DNA of 64,000 nucleotides from Vibrio renipiscarius (GTDB lineage Bacteria; Pseudomonadota; Gammaproteobacteria; Enterobacterales; Vibrionaceae): NCBI RefSeq assembly GCF_000827885.1, contig NZ_JTKH01000006.1, positions 744,001-808,000 on the forward strand, given 5' to 3'. This document shows positions 25,443 to 34,040 of this stretch, piece after piece. Position numbers and translations under genes: made by a program. Positions within the stretch are counted from its first letter, which is position 1, and each line of letters begins with the position of its first letter. A model generated the notes under the pieces. That model was not told the DNA's origin and did not search any database. It was given only the letters and a program-made list of their open reading frames with translations.

Positions 25443-26747
25443 TTAAGTCGCTTGCAAAGCCTGCTTATTGACTTTTCCGAACCATAACCAAGTTCTCAAA
25501 TGCGTCAACTTCCATACCTCTCTTGTCATGAGTAAATTACAAATAACCAAACTCAAAGCAACCGCAATGGCGGCGCCGATTTCCTGGTATAAAGGAACTA
25601 AAGTAAATAACAGTATTAAATTGATGACCAAAGCAATCGCTAAAGAGCGCACGGTTTTTCGTTCGTTGTTGGTCATATTCAGCACCAAACCGACTGAACC
25701 TAACTGAATACTAAAAAAGTGACCGACACAGAGGATAATAAGTGCAGGGTAGGCGCTAAGGTATTCCTCGCCAAACAGTAGGCTGATCAAGGTATCACCG
25801 GCAAAAACCAGTACTAAAAAAATAGGGAGTGATACAAAAACGGTTAGCATCACTGCTCGGCTTAATAATGCTTGTGTGTTCTCCATATCCCCACTTTTAT
25901 ACAGGCGGGCAATATTGGGCATGAGAACCGCATCGATGGAAGATAAGACAATAGTAATGAGCATGACCGCTTGCATTGCGACTCTAAAATAGGCCACCGA
26001 TTCTAATGCGCCTAACCAGCCAAGTAGCACCAAGGCTAACTCCGCATTCAGGGTAATAACACAGGTAATGAGCGCAAAGGGTACGAGCGATTTTAGCCAA
26101 GAATTGGTCATATAGCTTGATTTAGCCGGTTCACTATTTTTCTTAATGACCAATCGCACCAAAATATAACTTAATCCACATGTGGCAACCAGCGCGAGAA
26201 CCGAGATGGTCACCAAGGTCATTGATGAAAGTGGTTTGTTAAATGCGACGAAATAGACCAGAACCGCGAGCGTAACGACAGGCGCTAAGAGTTTAGAAGG
26301 TAATTGGGCAAGGATGGGTTTTCTAAATCCATTTAGGACAGCGTCTTGTTGGCTCGCAATACCTCGCAAAGGGATTGCCCATATCGCGATAAAGAGAAGT
26401 GCCGCGACATGAGGTTGAAAGTATTCATAATGGATCAGCAGCATCATGCTGATTAATATCATGGCGGATGCGGCAAGAACATACCAACGAGACCACCAAA
26501 TAATACCATTGAGTTGCGGCCAATTTTTTTCTAAGTGAAAATTGGCGACTTCACGAACCATTAAATTGGGGATACCCGCAAGAACGGGTAGCCCAGCGAT
26601 GGTAATGATTGAAAACACATAGGTATAGAGTCCATATTGCTCTGCGCCAAGAAAGCGAGCAAAGATAACACCTGACACCACAGAAAGCCCACGGCTTAGA
26701 AATTGCAGGCTGGCAGTACCAAAAAATAACTTGGTGAATGAATTCAT
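25443..26747 (-). CDS. polysaccharide flippase-like membrane protein
   Basis: 434-residue member of the MVF/Wzx group of lipid-linked oligosaccharide translocases, with about 12 to 14 membrane helices. The N-terminus FLSRGLSVVSGVIFARFLGAEQYGLYTY is typical of the polysaccharide biosynthesis transporter family. It stands alone, 13 kb away from the syp cluster, which has its own flippase, so its cargo is unclear. The frame extends to a GTG at 26810, but the ATG at 26747 matches the usual start just before the first helix; neither has a strong ribosome site. Confidence 0.8.
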   Translation of the reverse strand: MNSFTKLFFGTASLQFLSRGLSVVSGVIFARFLGAEQYGLYTYVFSIITIAGLPVLAGIPNLMVREVANFHLEKNWPQLNGIIWWSRWYVLAASAMILISMMLLIHYEYFQPHVAALLFIAIWAIPLRGIASQQDAVLNGFRKPILAQLPSKLLAPVVTLAVLVYFVAFNKPLSSMTLVTISVLALVATCGLSYILVRLVIKKNSEPAKSSYMTNSWLKSLVPFALITCVITLNAELALVLLGWLGALESVAYFRVAMQAVMLITIVLSSIDAVLMPNIARLYKSGDMENTQALLSRAVMLTVFVSLPIFLVLVFAGDTLISLLFGEEYLSAYPALIILCVGHFFSIQLGSVGLVLNMTNNERKTVRSLAIALVINLILLFTLVPLYQEIGAAIAVALSLVICNLLMTREVWKLTHLRTWLWFGKVNKQALQAT

Positions 26748-26985
26748 AGTGTACGACTTTACGTCCTGTATATGGGGAAGTATTGAATATTCCTTTTCAA
26801 TACTGCTCACTTTGTGTTTGTAATAAACGGGTATCGTTCATTATTACATGTAAATTTGTCTGAAAGATGAGACGAAAATGAATACTTTGACTCATGATTG
26901 AACATGCGATCAATCATTGATTCGACCCTTTTTTATGACAAAGCACAGAGTACAGAGCATAACGTGACTCTTTGAAATGGAGTGG

Positions 26986-29475
26986 TTATTCACAACATAA
27001 TGGGGCGGAGACCATATTGGTAAGCAACTCAAACTTGACTGGCTTAGAGTATAGATAGCCTTGTATCGTCATACATCCCAGCTCTTGCAGCAACTGCTGT
27101 TGCGCGAGCTCTTCAACCCCTTCGGCCACAATTTGGAGATCATTTGATTGTGCAATCGCAATGATCGTTTTCACGATGGTGAGGCTGGAATGTTCATTTA
27201 ACATGTTCACAATGAATGAGCGATCAATCTTAATCTCATTGATCGGCAAAGCATTGAGGTAACTCAATGAAGAAAATCCGGTACCAAAATCGTCCAACGA
27301 AATACCAAAACCTTGCTTTTGTAAGGCGATCAATGTGGGTTGTACGGCTTTCAAATCTTCAATAAATACGTTTTCTGTTAACTCAAGAATGACAAGATCG
27401 CTGCTGAGTTGATAGCGTTCACTCGTAGAAATGACCAAGTCAACGAAGTTAGGGTGTAGCAGTTGTTTTGGTGAAACGTTCACCGATATTGATATAGGCT
27501 CACTTGCGTACTGGTTGAGTTGTTTTGCATCGCGGAAAGCGCGATCTAATACAAACGCCCCCAGCTCAATAATGGCATTGTTTTTCTCGGCGATATCAAT
27601 AAAAACCAGAGGTGATACAAATCCTAACGTTGGGCTAACCCAGCGACATAGCGCTTCGATACCAACAATTTTCCCTGATGATGAGTCTACTTGTGGTTGA
27701 TAGTAAATCTCCAACTCATCATTGCTGAGTGCGGATTTAAACTCGTCTTCCAATAGAAAGTGATGATGAAGCTCCGCGCGGATTTGTTGATCGAAGAAAG
27801 CAATAAGGCCTTTCCCTTGTTTTTTGGAACGCGTCAGCACGATATCGGCTTTAGACATCAATTCTCGTGTCGTATCGCCATCTGTTGGGTAGGTCGACAC
27901 TCCGATTGAGGAGCTTAAGTCGAGTGAAATGCCCTCGATAACAAAGGGCTCGTCTAAACACGCTTGAATTTTTTGGGCGATGCTGTGGGCATGTTCTTTA
28001 CTTTCGACTAGAGGGATGCTGAACACAAACTCATCGCCACCGAATCGCGCAACAGTGCCCTGACCTGCAATTAAGTGCTCAAAGCGCTGGCCGACCTTGA
28101 CGAGTAGGGCATCACCAATCTCATGACTATATTTGTCGTTTACGCGCTTGAAATTATCCAAATCGACAAACAGCATCGCTAACATTTTGTTTTGTAAGTG
28201 GCTTGAAGCAATACCAAATTTAGTGTTTTTTTCTAATAACACGCGATTAGGTAGGCCGGTCAAACTGTCGTGTTGAGCCTGATAACGTAATTGCTCTTTG
28301 CTCTGGGCGAGCTTGCCGAAATCAATCTCGATTCTTTGTTGAAATTGATTAAATCGCTTGCCTAGATAACGACTTAGCAAAAGAGATAGTGAGATCAAAA
28401 CCAAAGCAAGTGATAAGAAAATCACGATAATTCTGATTTGTTCTTGCTGATGCTGCTCACGCATCTGTATTAGAGGGTCTTTGATATAGTCATGAATATC
28501 TTCTAGATACACACCAGAACCAATCACCCAACCCCATTCATAGTCGTATTGAATATAACTGACTTTGTCGGACTTGGTGAGTCCATCAGGGAGATAGGGG
28601 GATTGATAGTGAATGAAACTGTTGCTCGTGTTCGCTGAGATAAATTGTTCACGAGTGTGTTTTGTTAGTGACTCAAGGTGAGTGCCAATCTTTTTTATGT
28701 CTTTGTGCGCGAGTATTTCACCTTGCTCAGTCAGAACAAATAAGTAGCCATTGCGACCAAAGCGAGAATTAGAAATCCAATTCAGGATATCATTTTTCAC
28801 TTGTTGCTCGGCATCTTCTACATATTCGCCTGACCCAATAATCCAGTTAAAGGGCTCAAATTTGCGGCCATAGCCGATTTTTTCATGCTCACCTTCAGCT
28901 TGAGGCTTATCAAACCACCAACGGTAGTATGCGCCATCGCTATAGGTCGCTCGTTGAACACGATTGATCAATTCCTTAATAAAGAATACGCCGCGAGAGT
29001 CGGTCATATTGACGACTTGTTTACCCTCTTGTTGAGGGTGTGTGGCATGCATGACATTGGTGCCATCGGCTTGATAGATAAAAAAGTAGCCTTGACCATT
29101 GTTATAGCGGATGTTGCGTAAAGCATCCGCGATAATACGCTGGATTTCATGAGGCGGTTTATCGGCATTTTCTCTGTATATCGCCATGGAAACCTGGTGG
29201 GCGATGTCGACTTGATGTTTGACGCGGGACTTTAATAGGCTCACCGTCTGACGTCGTTGATAGCGTACTTGGTTGTATGCACTCTCGACACGTTGAGCAA
29301 TCATCTCTTTCTGTCTAGTCAGGTTATTGGTGACTAGATTTTCTTCTAATTGCTTTAAGCGCGCCTGGCTATCACTCACAATGGCAACAAATAAAAGACT
29401 AATAAATATAATGATAAGCGCCAAAGGGATGACTTTAATCGTATAGAGAAGTTTTCTATCCGTAAACGCATTCAT
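26986..29475 (-). CDS. Cache-GGDEF-EAL c-di-GMP enzyme
   Basis: 829-residue membrane protein. Membrane helices at about 10-32 and 350-372 enclose a large periplasmic double Cache-like sensor (two similar GYxF/GxGxY blocks: GQGYFFIYQADG with GSGEYVED, and RNGYLFVLTEQG with GSGVYLED). A GGDEF domain (about 395-555, signature RFGGDEF) and an EAL domain (about 570-820) follow. EAL residues for catalysis are all present: EAL in GIEALCRW, NVSP, ELTEN, DDFGTGFSSL, KIDRSF and EGVE, so phosphodiesterase activity is expected. GGDEF also keeps its signature. The duplicated Cache motif suggests ligand sensing. Confidence 0.92.
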   Translation of the reverse strand: MNAFTDRKLLYTIKVIPLALIIIFISLLFVAIVSDSQARLKQLEENLVTNNLTRQKEMIAQRVESAYNQVRYQRRQTVSLLKSRVKHQVDIAHQVSMAIYRENADKPPHEIQRIIADALRNIRYNNGQGYFFIYQADGTNVMHATHPQQEGKQVVNMTDSRGVFFIKELINRVQRATYSDGAYYRWWFDKPQAEGEHEKIGYGRKFEPFNWIIGSGEYVEDAEQQVKNDILNWISNSRFGRNGYLFVLTEQGEILAHKDIKKIGTHLESLTKHTREQFISANTSNSFIHYQSPYLPDGLTKSDKVSYIQYDYEWGWVIGSGVYLEDIHDYIKDPLIQMREQHQQEQIRIIVIFLSLALVLISLSLLLSRYLGKRFNQFQQRIEIDFGKLAQSKEQLRYQAQHDSLTGLPNRVLLEKNTKFGIASSHLQNKMLAMLFVDLDNFKRVNDKYSHEIGDALLVKVGQRFEHLIAGQGTVARFGGDEFVFSIPLVESKEHAHSIAQKIQACLDEPFVIEGISLDLSSSIGVSTYPTDGDTTRELMSKADIVLTRSKKQGKGLIAFFDQQIRAELHHHFLLEDEFKSALSNDELEIYYQPQVDSSSGKIVGIEALCRWVSPTLGFVSPLVFIDIAEKNNAIIELGAFVLDRAFRDAKQLNQYASEPISISVNVSPKQLLHPNFVDLVISTSERYQLSSDLVILELTENVFIEDLKAVQPTLIALQKQGFGISLDDFGTGFSSLSYLNALPINEIKIDRSFIVNMLNEHSSLTIVKTIIAIAQSNDLQIVAEGVEELAQQQLLQELGCMTIQGYLYSKPVKFELLTNMVSAPLCCE

Positions 29476-29856
29476 TTAAATCTGACTTCCTATTGTTATC
29501 GGCAGTGATTAATCGCGCAATAAATTACCACGTCGCATATGTGATAAGCTTTTACGTAAAGTTTCATAAAGTTGTTGTTTAAGCTATAAAATCGATTGAA
29601 TAACACAACCAGTATCACGGATAAATTGCTCTTTGACGAGCTTAACAATAGAAGACAAATTGAGAACAAACAATTATTGAAATATTGTTTTTCTTTTATG
29701 ATAAAAAATAACAATGTCGCATGTACCTCTTATCTTAAATAAGGGCGTCCGCGGTGATGAGATTCGTTAGCGGGAGGGAAATGAACGATATTAATGGATG
29801 TGTCAGTAACGTCGTTGGTCGTTTAAAAAAGGCAGCATTTATTGCTGCCTTTTCAG
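29476..29856. other. intergenic stretch before the Cache-GGDEF-EAL gene
   Basis: 381 bp, strongly A/T-rich on the left. It contains the promoter side of the Cache-GGDEF-EAL gene (not resolved) and the kdgR terminator at 29827-29853. The open frames here are low-complexity and have no ribosome site or family resemblance. Nothing else was recognised. Confidence 0.5.
29827..29853 (-). terminator. kdgR terminator
   Basis: AAAAGGCAGCA (29827-29837) pairs with TGCTGCCTTTT (29843-29853) across a 5-nt loop. On the minus strand the stem runs into T residues, 4 bp after the kdgR stop. Confidence 0.85.
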
Positions 29857-30642
29857 TTAATTGACCGGGTAGTTATTAAAGCCCAGTTTTTCAGAGATAT
29901 TGCGTCCCGCCTGATGAAGTAGGGCGACATAATGGGCTTTCTTGGCTTCATCAAATCGAATGGTCGGGAATGAAATTGAAACCCCCGCTATGACGGTACC
30001 GAAGCGATCGTACACAGGAGCAGCAATGCAGCGCAGTCCCGGCTCTTGTTCTTCATTATCTTCGCCAAAATGTTGCTGTTTTACAATTTTAAGCTCATCA
30101 ATCAACTGTTCGATGTTTTCAAGCGTGTTTTCTGTGCTTTTTACAAATTCAGCGTCAGCGAGTTGGGTGCGGACAAATACTTCATCTCGCTCTGCGAGCA
30201 ACACTTTGCCAATTGCCGTGGTATGCAGCGGGTTTCTTCGGCCTACACGCGAGTGCATACGCAAGGCAAAGCTCGAATCAATCTTGTGCACGTAGATAAT
30301 CGAGCCGTGATCCAACGCACCTAAGTGAATTGTTTCATTGGTTTCCTCTGAAATCACACGCATTTCTTTCTCTGCGATTGCAATCATATCGACCCACTCG
30401 AGTGATTTCGAACCGAGTTCAAACATCTTTAATGTGAGTGAGTATCGATCCGCTTCACCTTGTTGAGAAACATAGCCTAGCATTTTCATGGTTTGTAGAA
30501 AGCGGTAGGTGGTGGCTTTGGACATCATCAGACGTTGCGACAGATCCGATACACCAATTTCCTTCTGTTCCCCCAGAGATTCAAGAATCGTGAACACTTT
30601 CAATACCGATGATACGGCTTCTGGCTGGGTGGACTTCTCCAT
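29857..30642 (-). CDS. kdgR: IclR-family regulator, KdgR type
   Basis: 261-residue IclR-type repressor. The N-terminal winged helix (about 10-75) includes MSKATTYRFLQTMKMLGYV, and the C-terminal effector-binding domain spans about 85-255. Its position divergent from kduD, in a uronate locus, and the KdgR-like box between the two genes indicate that it represses uronate catabolism. KdgR homologues are relieved by 2-keto-3-deoxygluconate, the product of KduD. Orthology to E. coli/Dickeya KdgR is inferred from domain and context. Confidence 0.85.
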   Translation of the reverse strand: MEKSTQPEAVSSVLKVFTILESLGEQKEIGVSDLSQRLMMSKATTYRFLQTMKMLGYVSQQGEADRYSLTLKMFELGSKSLEWVDMIAIAEKEMRVISEETNETIHLGALDHGSIIYVHKIDSSFALRMHSRVGRRNPLHTTAIGKVLLAERDEVFVRTQLADAEFVKSTENTLENIEQLIDELKIVKQQHFGEDNEEQEPGLRCIAAPVYDRFGTVIAGVSISFPTIRFDEAKKAHYVALLHQAGRNISEKLGFNNYPVN

Positions 30643-30763
30643 TGGTATTCCTTATGCGATCTGGTTATCCGCTAAAAATAGCATTTTCCGTAATTTATAA
30701 AAAGGCTTTTCAAAAAAATAAACCGCGAAGACGATCAACTTCAAAGTTTATGAATCAACCTTA

Positions 30764-30796
30764 AATTATTTGTGAAATGATGTTTTAAAAATAATT
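30764..30796. promoter_or_regulatory. KdgR-box candidate in the kdgR-kduD intergenic region
   Basis: The centre GAAATGATGTTTT (30774-30786) matches the core RAAAYNNYRTTTY of the KdgR operator. It lies inside a larger dyad with AATTATTT (30764-30771) and AAATAATT (30789-30796) as outer arms. It is about 100 bp upstream of kduD and 130 bp upstream of kdgR, fitting control of both. Confidence 0.55.
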
Positions 30797-30886
30797 GTCA
30801 GCGTGATTTTTATGATCTATTGTATGACTAAATCGAGTGGCAACGAGCGATAGGTACGCCACTACACCAAACATAAATAAGGAAGC

Positions 30887-31648
30887 ATGATGTTAGAGTC
30901 ATTCAATCTAAATGGAAAAGTCGCGATAGTGACGGGTTGTGACACCGGTCTTGGTCAAGGTATGGCGATTGGCTTAGCAGAAGCGGGCTGTAAAGTCGTT
31001 GGCGTTAACTATGTTGAGCCTACAGAGACGATTGAGAAGATGAATGCAGCAGGTCATACGTTTCTAGATGTACGTGCCAACCTGCTAAAGCAGGAAGACA
31101 TTCCGGCTATCTTGGATAAAACCCTTACGGAGTTTGGCCAAGTAGACATCCTTGTTAACAATGCCGGCATCATCCGCCGCGAAGACGCTATCGAGTTCTC
31201 AGAGCAAAACTGGGATGACGTAATGAACATCAACACTAAGACTGTTTTCTTTATGTCTCAAGCGGTTGCAAAGCAGTTTAGAGCACAAGGCACTGGCGGA
31301 AAGATTGTCAATATTGCCTCTATGCTTTCATTCCAAGGCGGTATTCGCGTGCCTTCTTATACCGCATCTAAGAGTGCCGTTATGGGCATCACTCGTGCAA
31401 TGGCAAACGAATGGGCGAGCGACAATATTAATGTCAACGCGATTGCTCCGGGTTATATGGCGACGAACAACACGCAAGCGCTGCGTGAAGATGCAGACCG
31501 TAACGAAGCGATTTTAGGTCGTATTCCTGCAGGACGTTGGGGTACTCCGATGGATGTGGCGGGGCCATGTGTATTTTTGGCGTCATCAGCATCCGATTAC
31601 ATCAACGGTTATACCATTGCGGTCGATGGTGGCTGGTTAGCTCGTTAA
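30887..31648 (+). CDS. kduD: 2-dehydro-3-deoxy-D-gluconate 5-dehydrogenase
   Basis: 253-residue short-chain dehydrogenase/reductase. It reduces 2,5-diketo-3-deoxygluconate to 2-keto-3-deoxygluconate with NAD(P)H. The cofactor motif is TGCDTGLGQG (residues 16-25), the catalytic set is S145, Y158 and K162 (YTASK), and NNAG lies at 91-94. AAGGA precedes the ATG. It is divergent from kdgR and followed by the RpiB/LacAB-type isomerase, which would supply its substrate. This pair replaces the usual kduI-kduD pair. Confidence 0.93.
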   Translation: MMLESFNLNGKVAIVTGCDTGLGQGMAIGLAEAGCKVVGVNYVEPTETIEKMNAAGHTFLDVRANLLKQEDIPAILDKTLTEFGQVDILVNNAGIIRREDAIEFSEQNWDDVMNINTKTVFFMSQAVAKQFRAQGTGGKIVNIASMLSFQGGIRVPSYTASKSAVMGITRAMANEWASDNINVNAIAPGYMATNNTQALREDADRNEAILGRIPAGRWGTPMDVAGPCVFLASSASDYINGYTIAVDGGWLAR

Positions 31649-31668
31649 GCTAATTTGTATTACAAAAT

Positions 31669-31757
31669 CGGCTTTTTTGCTTCAGTCGTGATCGCTTGCC
31701 GATGGCAAGCCTGCAAAAAAGCCGGCTGATAAATGGATAGCTTACGCTAAAGCGTAA
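31669..31757 (+). promoter_or_regulatory. nested hairpins between kduD and the isomerase gene
   Basis: CGGCTTTTTTGC (31669-31680) and GCAAAAAAGCCG (31713-31724) form a perfect 12-bp stem. Inside lies a second 7-bp hairpin GCTTGCC-GAT-GGCAAGC (31694-31710). A separate TTACGCT-AA-AGCGTAA (31742-31757) stem follows. There is no T-run behind the large stem, so partial attenuation or mRNA protection between the two cistrons is more likely than full termination. Confidence 0.6.
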
Positions 31758-31812
31758 ACATTTTACCAAACAATCAATTTTAGATTTGCAGCACTGCTGC
31801 GGGAGAACACAA

Positions 31813-32451
31813 ATGAAAATCGCATTAATGATGGAAAACAGCCAAGCGGGCAAAAATGCAATGGTATCCGCTGAGCTTGAGTCAGTGGCGGGTGGTCTTG
31901 GCCATGATGTTTTCAACCTAGGTATGACTGACGAAAATGATCACCATCTTACCTACATTCACCTAGGTATCATGGCGAGCATTCTTATCAACTCAAAAGC
32001 GGTTGATTTCGTTGTGACAGGTTGTGGTACAGGCCAGGGCGCGCTTATGTCTCTGAACCTACACCCGGGCGTGGTTTGTGGTTATTGTTTAGAGCCATCA
32101 GATGCATTCTTGTTTAATCAAATCAACAATGGCAACGCGATCTCGCTTGCGTTTGCAAAAGGTTTTGGTTGGGCTGGTGAGCTTAATGTTCGCTACATCT
32201 TTGAAAAAGCGTTTACGGGTGAGCGCGGCCAAGGTTACCCACTAGAGCGTGCGGAACCACAACAGCGTAACGCTGCACTGCTAAACGAAGTGAAAGCCGC
32301 AGTCGTAAAAGATAACTTTATTGACTCGTTACGCGCGATTGACCAAGAGCTTGTGAAGACGGCGGTGGGTAGCGCTCGTTTCCAACAGTGCTTCTTTGAC
32401 CACTGCCAAAACCAAGACATCGCGGATTACGTTCGTTCAATTTTAGATTAA
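31813..32451 (+). CDS. RpiB/LacA/LacB-family isomerase, probable DhuI
   Basis: 212-residue member of the RpiB/LacAB sugar isomerase family. The active-site region VTGCGTGQGALMSLNLHPGV carries the family cysteine (FVVTGCGTG). I infer it to be DhuI, the isomerase that converts 4-deoxy-L-threo-5-hexosulose uronate to 2,5-diketo-3-deoxygluconate in streptococci and others, because it follows kduD and no kduI is present. A larger in-frame start at 31786 exists, but the ATG at 31813 has GGGAG 7 nt upstream and gives a normal N-terminus MKIALMMENS. An ordinary pentose or galactose-6-phosphate isomerase is the alternative. Confidence 0.8.
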   Translation: MKIALMMENSQAGKNAMVSAELESVAGGLGHDVFNLGMTDENDHHLTYIHLGIMASILINSKAVDFVVTGCGTGQGALMSLNLHPGVVCGYCLEPSDAFLFNQINNGNAISLAFAKGFGWAGELNVRYIFEKAFTGERGQGYPLERAEPQQRNAALLNEVKAAVVKDNFIDSLRAIDQELVKTAVGSARFQQCFFDHCQNQDIADYVRSILD

Positions 32452-32472
32452 TTGCACGTGTGAATTTGTTTG

Positions 32473-32499
32473 AGCCAGCCTAATCAGGCTGGCTTTTTT
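32473..32499 (+). terminator. terminator after the isomerase gene
   Basis: AGCCAGCC-TAATCA-GGCTGGCT followed by five T residues, 22 bp after the stop. It separates kduD-dhuI from uxaC. Confidence 0.92.
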
Positions 32500-32606
32500 A
32501 ACGCAATATTTTTCCCATTTTCCCAGCGAGAATCTTTTGAAAAGAGTTTGAAGAGCAAGTTTTTCTCTAAAGATTATCAAAACAATGCTTATACAGAGTT
32601 TGAATT

Positions 32607-34031
32607 ATGTCTTCTTATATCCATCACGATTTTCTATTAAGCGGAGAGACCGCCAAGCGTCTATATCATCGCTATGCGGCTGCGCTACCCATCATTGATT
32701 ACCATAACCATCTTGATGCAAAAGAGATCGATGAGAATCGGCACTACGACAATATTGCTCAAGCGTGGCTGAGTTGCGATCACTATTTGTGGCGAGCTTT
32801 ACGCAGCAATGGTGTTGATGAGCACTTTATTACTGGCAACGCGAGTGATTATCAAAAGTTTCAAAAATGGTGTGAGACGATGCCGTACTTGATTGGCAAT
32901 CCTCTATACCACTGGTGTCATCTAGAGCTGAAAAAATATTTTGGTCTCGATTTGCTGATCAACCCTGAAAACTGTGACGCGATTTGGCAGCATTGCAACC
33001 AAAAGCTCAGTCAGGATTCCCATCAATTTCAATCGCTTCTGGAAAGTAGCCAAGTGGAGACATTGTGCACCACCGATGATCCCTTGAGCGATTTGACGTA
33101 TCACCGAAAGTTAGCCGCCTCAGCGTTTTCTGTGCAGGTTTTACCCACCTTTCGCGCCGATGGTCTGATTGAAATTGAAAATCATCGCCAGTTTCAAAAG
33201 ACACTGACTACGCTTTCTGCCGTCACCAATATGGACGTGATCGACTTTGCTGACTATTCCCGAGCGATAAATGCACGTGTGGATTATTTTGCTCATCATG
33301 GCTGCAAATTATCTGATCTCGGGTTAAAAGTCGTGGAGTTTGCACATTATCAACCCGAGGTTTTGGATCGGGTCATCGCTAAAGTTCGAGATGGGGAAGA
33401 GCTGGAGCGAGAGGAAATCGCGCAGTTTAAAACCGCCGTTTTTGAAGTGCTTGGTAAGGCGTATCACAAACATGGCTGGTCGATGCAGATTCATATTGGC
33501 GTGTTGACGAATGTAAACCGACGTCGCCTGGATGAACTCGGCGGAGGCACAGGATTTAGTGTGATTAGCGACAACGCGATTGCTGAAAACCTGAGTGGCT
33601 TGCTAAGTTTGCTCGATCAAGGGCGACAACTACCTCAGACCATACTCTATAGCCTTAACCCCAAAGATAATCCCGTTCTGGGTTCTATTATTGGTGCGTT
33701 TCAAGACAGCGATACCCACCCAGGAAAAATCCAATTGGGATCGGCATGGTGGTTTAACGATCACAAAGCGGGGATGGAGAGGCAGCTTCAAGATCTCGCA
33801 AACCTAGGAGCACTAGGGCGCTTTGTCGGCATGCTAACGGACTCTCGCAGTATATTGTCACTTTCTCGCCATGATTATTTCCGTCGTATTTTGTGCAATC
33901 TACTCGGGCAGTGGGTCGATGACGGCCAATTACCAAACGATGAACCCTTGTTGAAACAGAGTGTTGAAAACATCTGTTACTACAACGCCAAACAATTCTT
34001 CAATTTTCATTCGTCTCTCGATTTAGGATAG
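32607..34031 (+). CDS. uxaC: glucuronate isomerase
   Basis: 474-residue uronate isomerase, which converts D-glucuronate to D-fructuronate and D-galacturonate to tagaturonate in the cytoplasm. The metal-binding HxH motif lies in DYHNHLDAKEI near the N-terminus, and the C-terminal WWFND...LGALGRFVGMLTDSRS region is characteristic. It starts after the isomerase terminator and is followed after 9 bp by the heparinase-like gene, forming a two-gene operon. It gives a route for saturated glucuronate ends of a polysaccharide, complementing the DhuI/KduD route for unsaturated ends. Confidence 0.95.
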   Translation: MSSYIHHDFLLSGETAKRLYHRYAAALPIIDYHNHLDAKEIDENRHYDNIAQAWLSCDHYLWRALRSNGVDEHFITGNASDYQKFQKWCETMPYLIGNPLYHWCHLELKKYFGLDLLINPENCDAIWQHCNQKLSQDSHQFQSLLESSQVETLCTTDDPLSDLTYHRKLAASAFSVQVLPTFRADGLIEIENHRQFQKTLTTLSAVTNMDVIDFADYSRAINARVDYFAHHGCKLSDLGLKVVEFAHYQPEVLDRVIAKVRDGEELEREEIAQFKTAVFEVLGKAYHKHGWSMQIHIGVLTNVNRRRLDELGGGTGFSVISDNAIAENLSGLLSLLDQGRQLPQTILYSLNPKDNPVLGSIIGAFQDSDTHPGKIQLGSAWWFNDHKAGMERQLQDLANLGALGRFVGMLTDSRSILSLSRHDYFRRILCNLLGQWVDDGQLPNDEPLLKQSVENICYYNAKQFFNFHSSLDLG

Positions 34032-34040
34032 GCATCCATT

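Noticed and set aside
29496..29714. 72-residue minus-strand open frame upstream of the Cache-GGDEF-EAL gene
   Set aside because: A/T-driven low-complexity composition (runs of L, S, N, F), no ribosome site and no family resemblance; it lies in the promoter region.
29781..29864. 27-residue frame starting with ATG after GGGAGGG
   Set aside because: It runs through the kdgR terminator hairpin and into the kdgR 3' end; the purine-rich lead is too close to the ATG and the product has no recognisable features.
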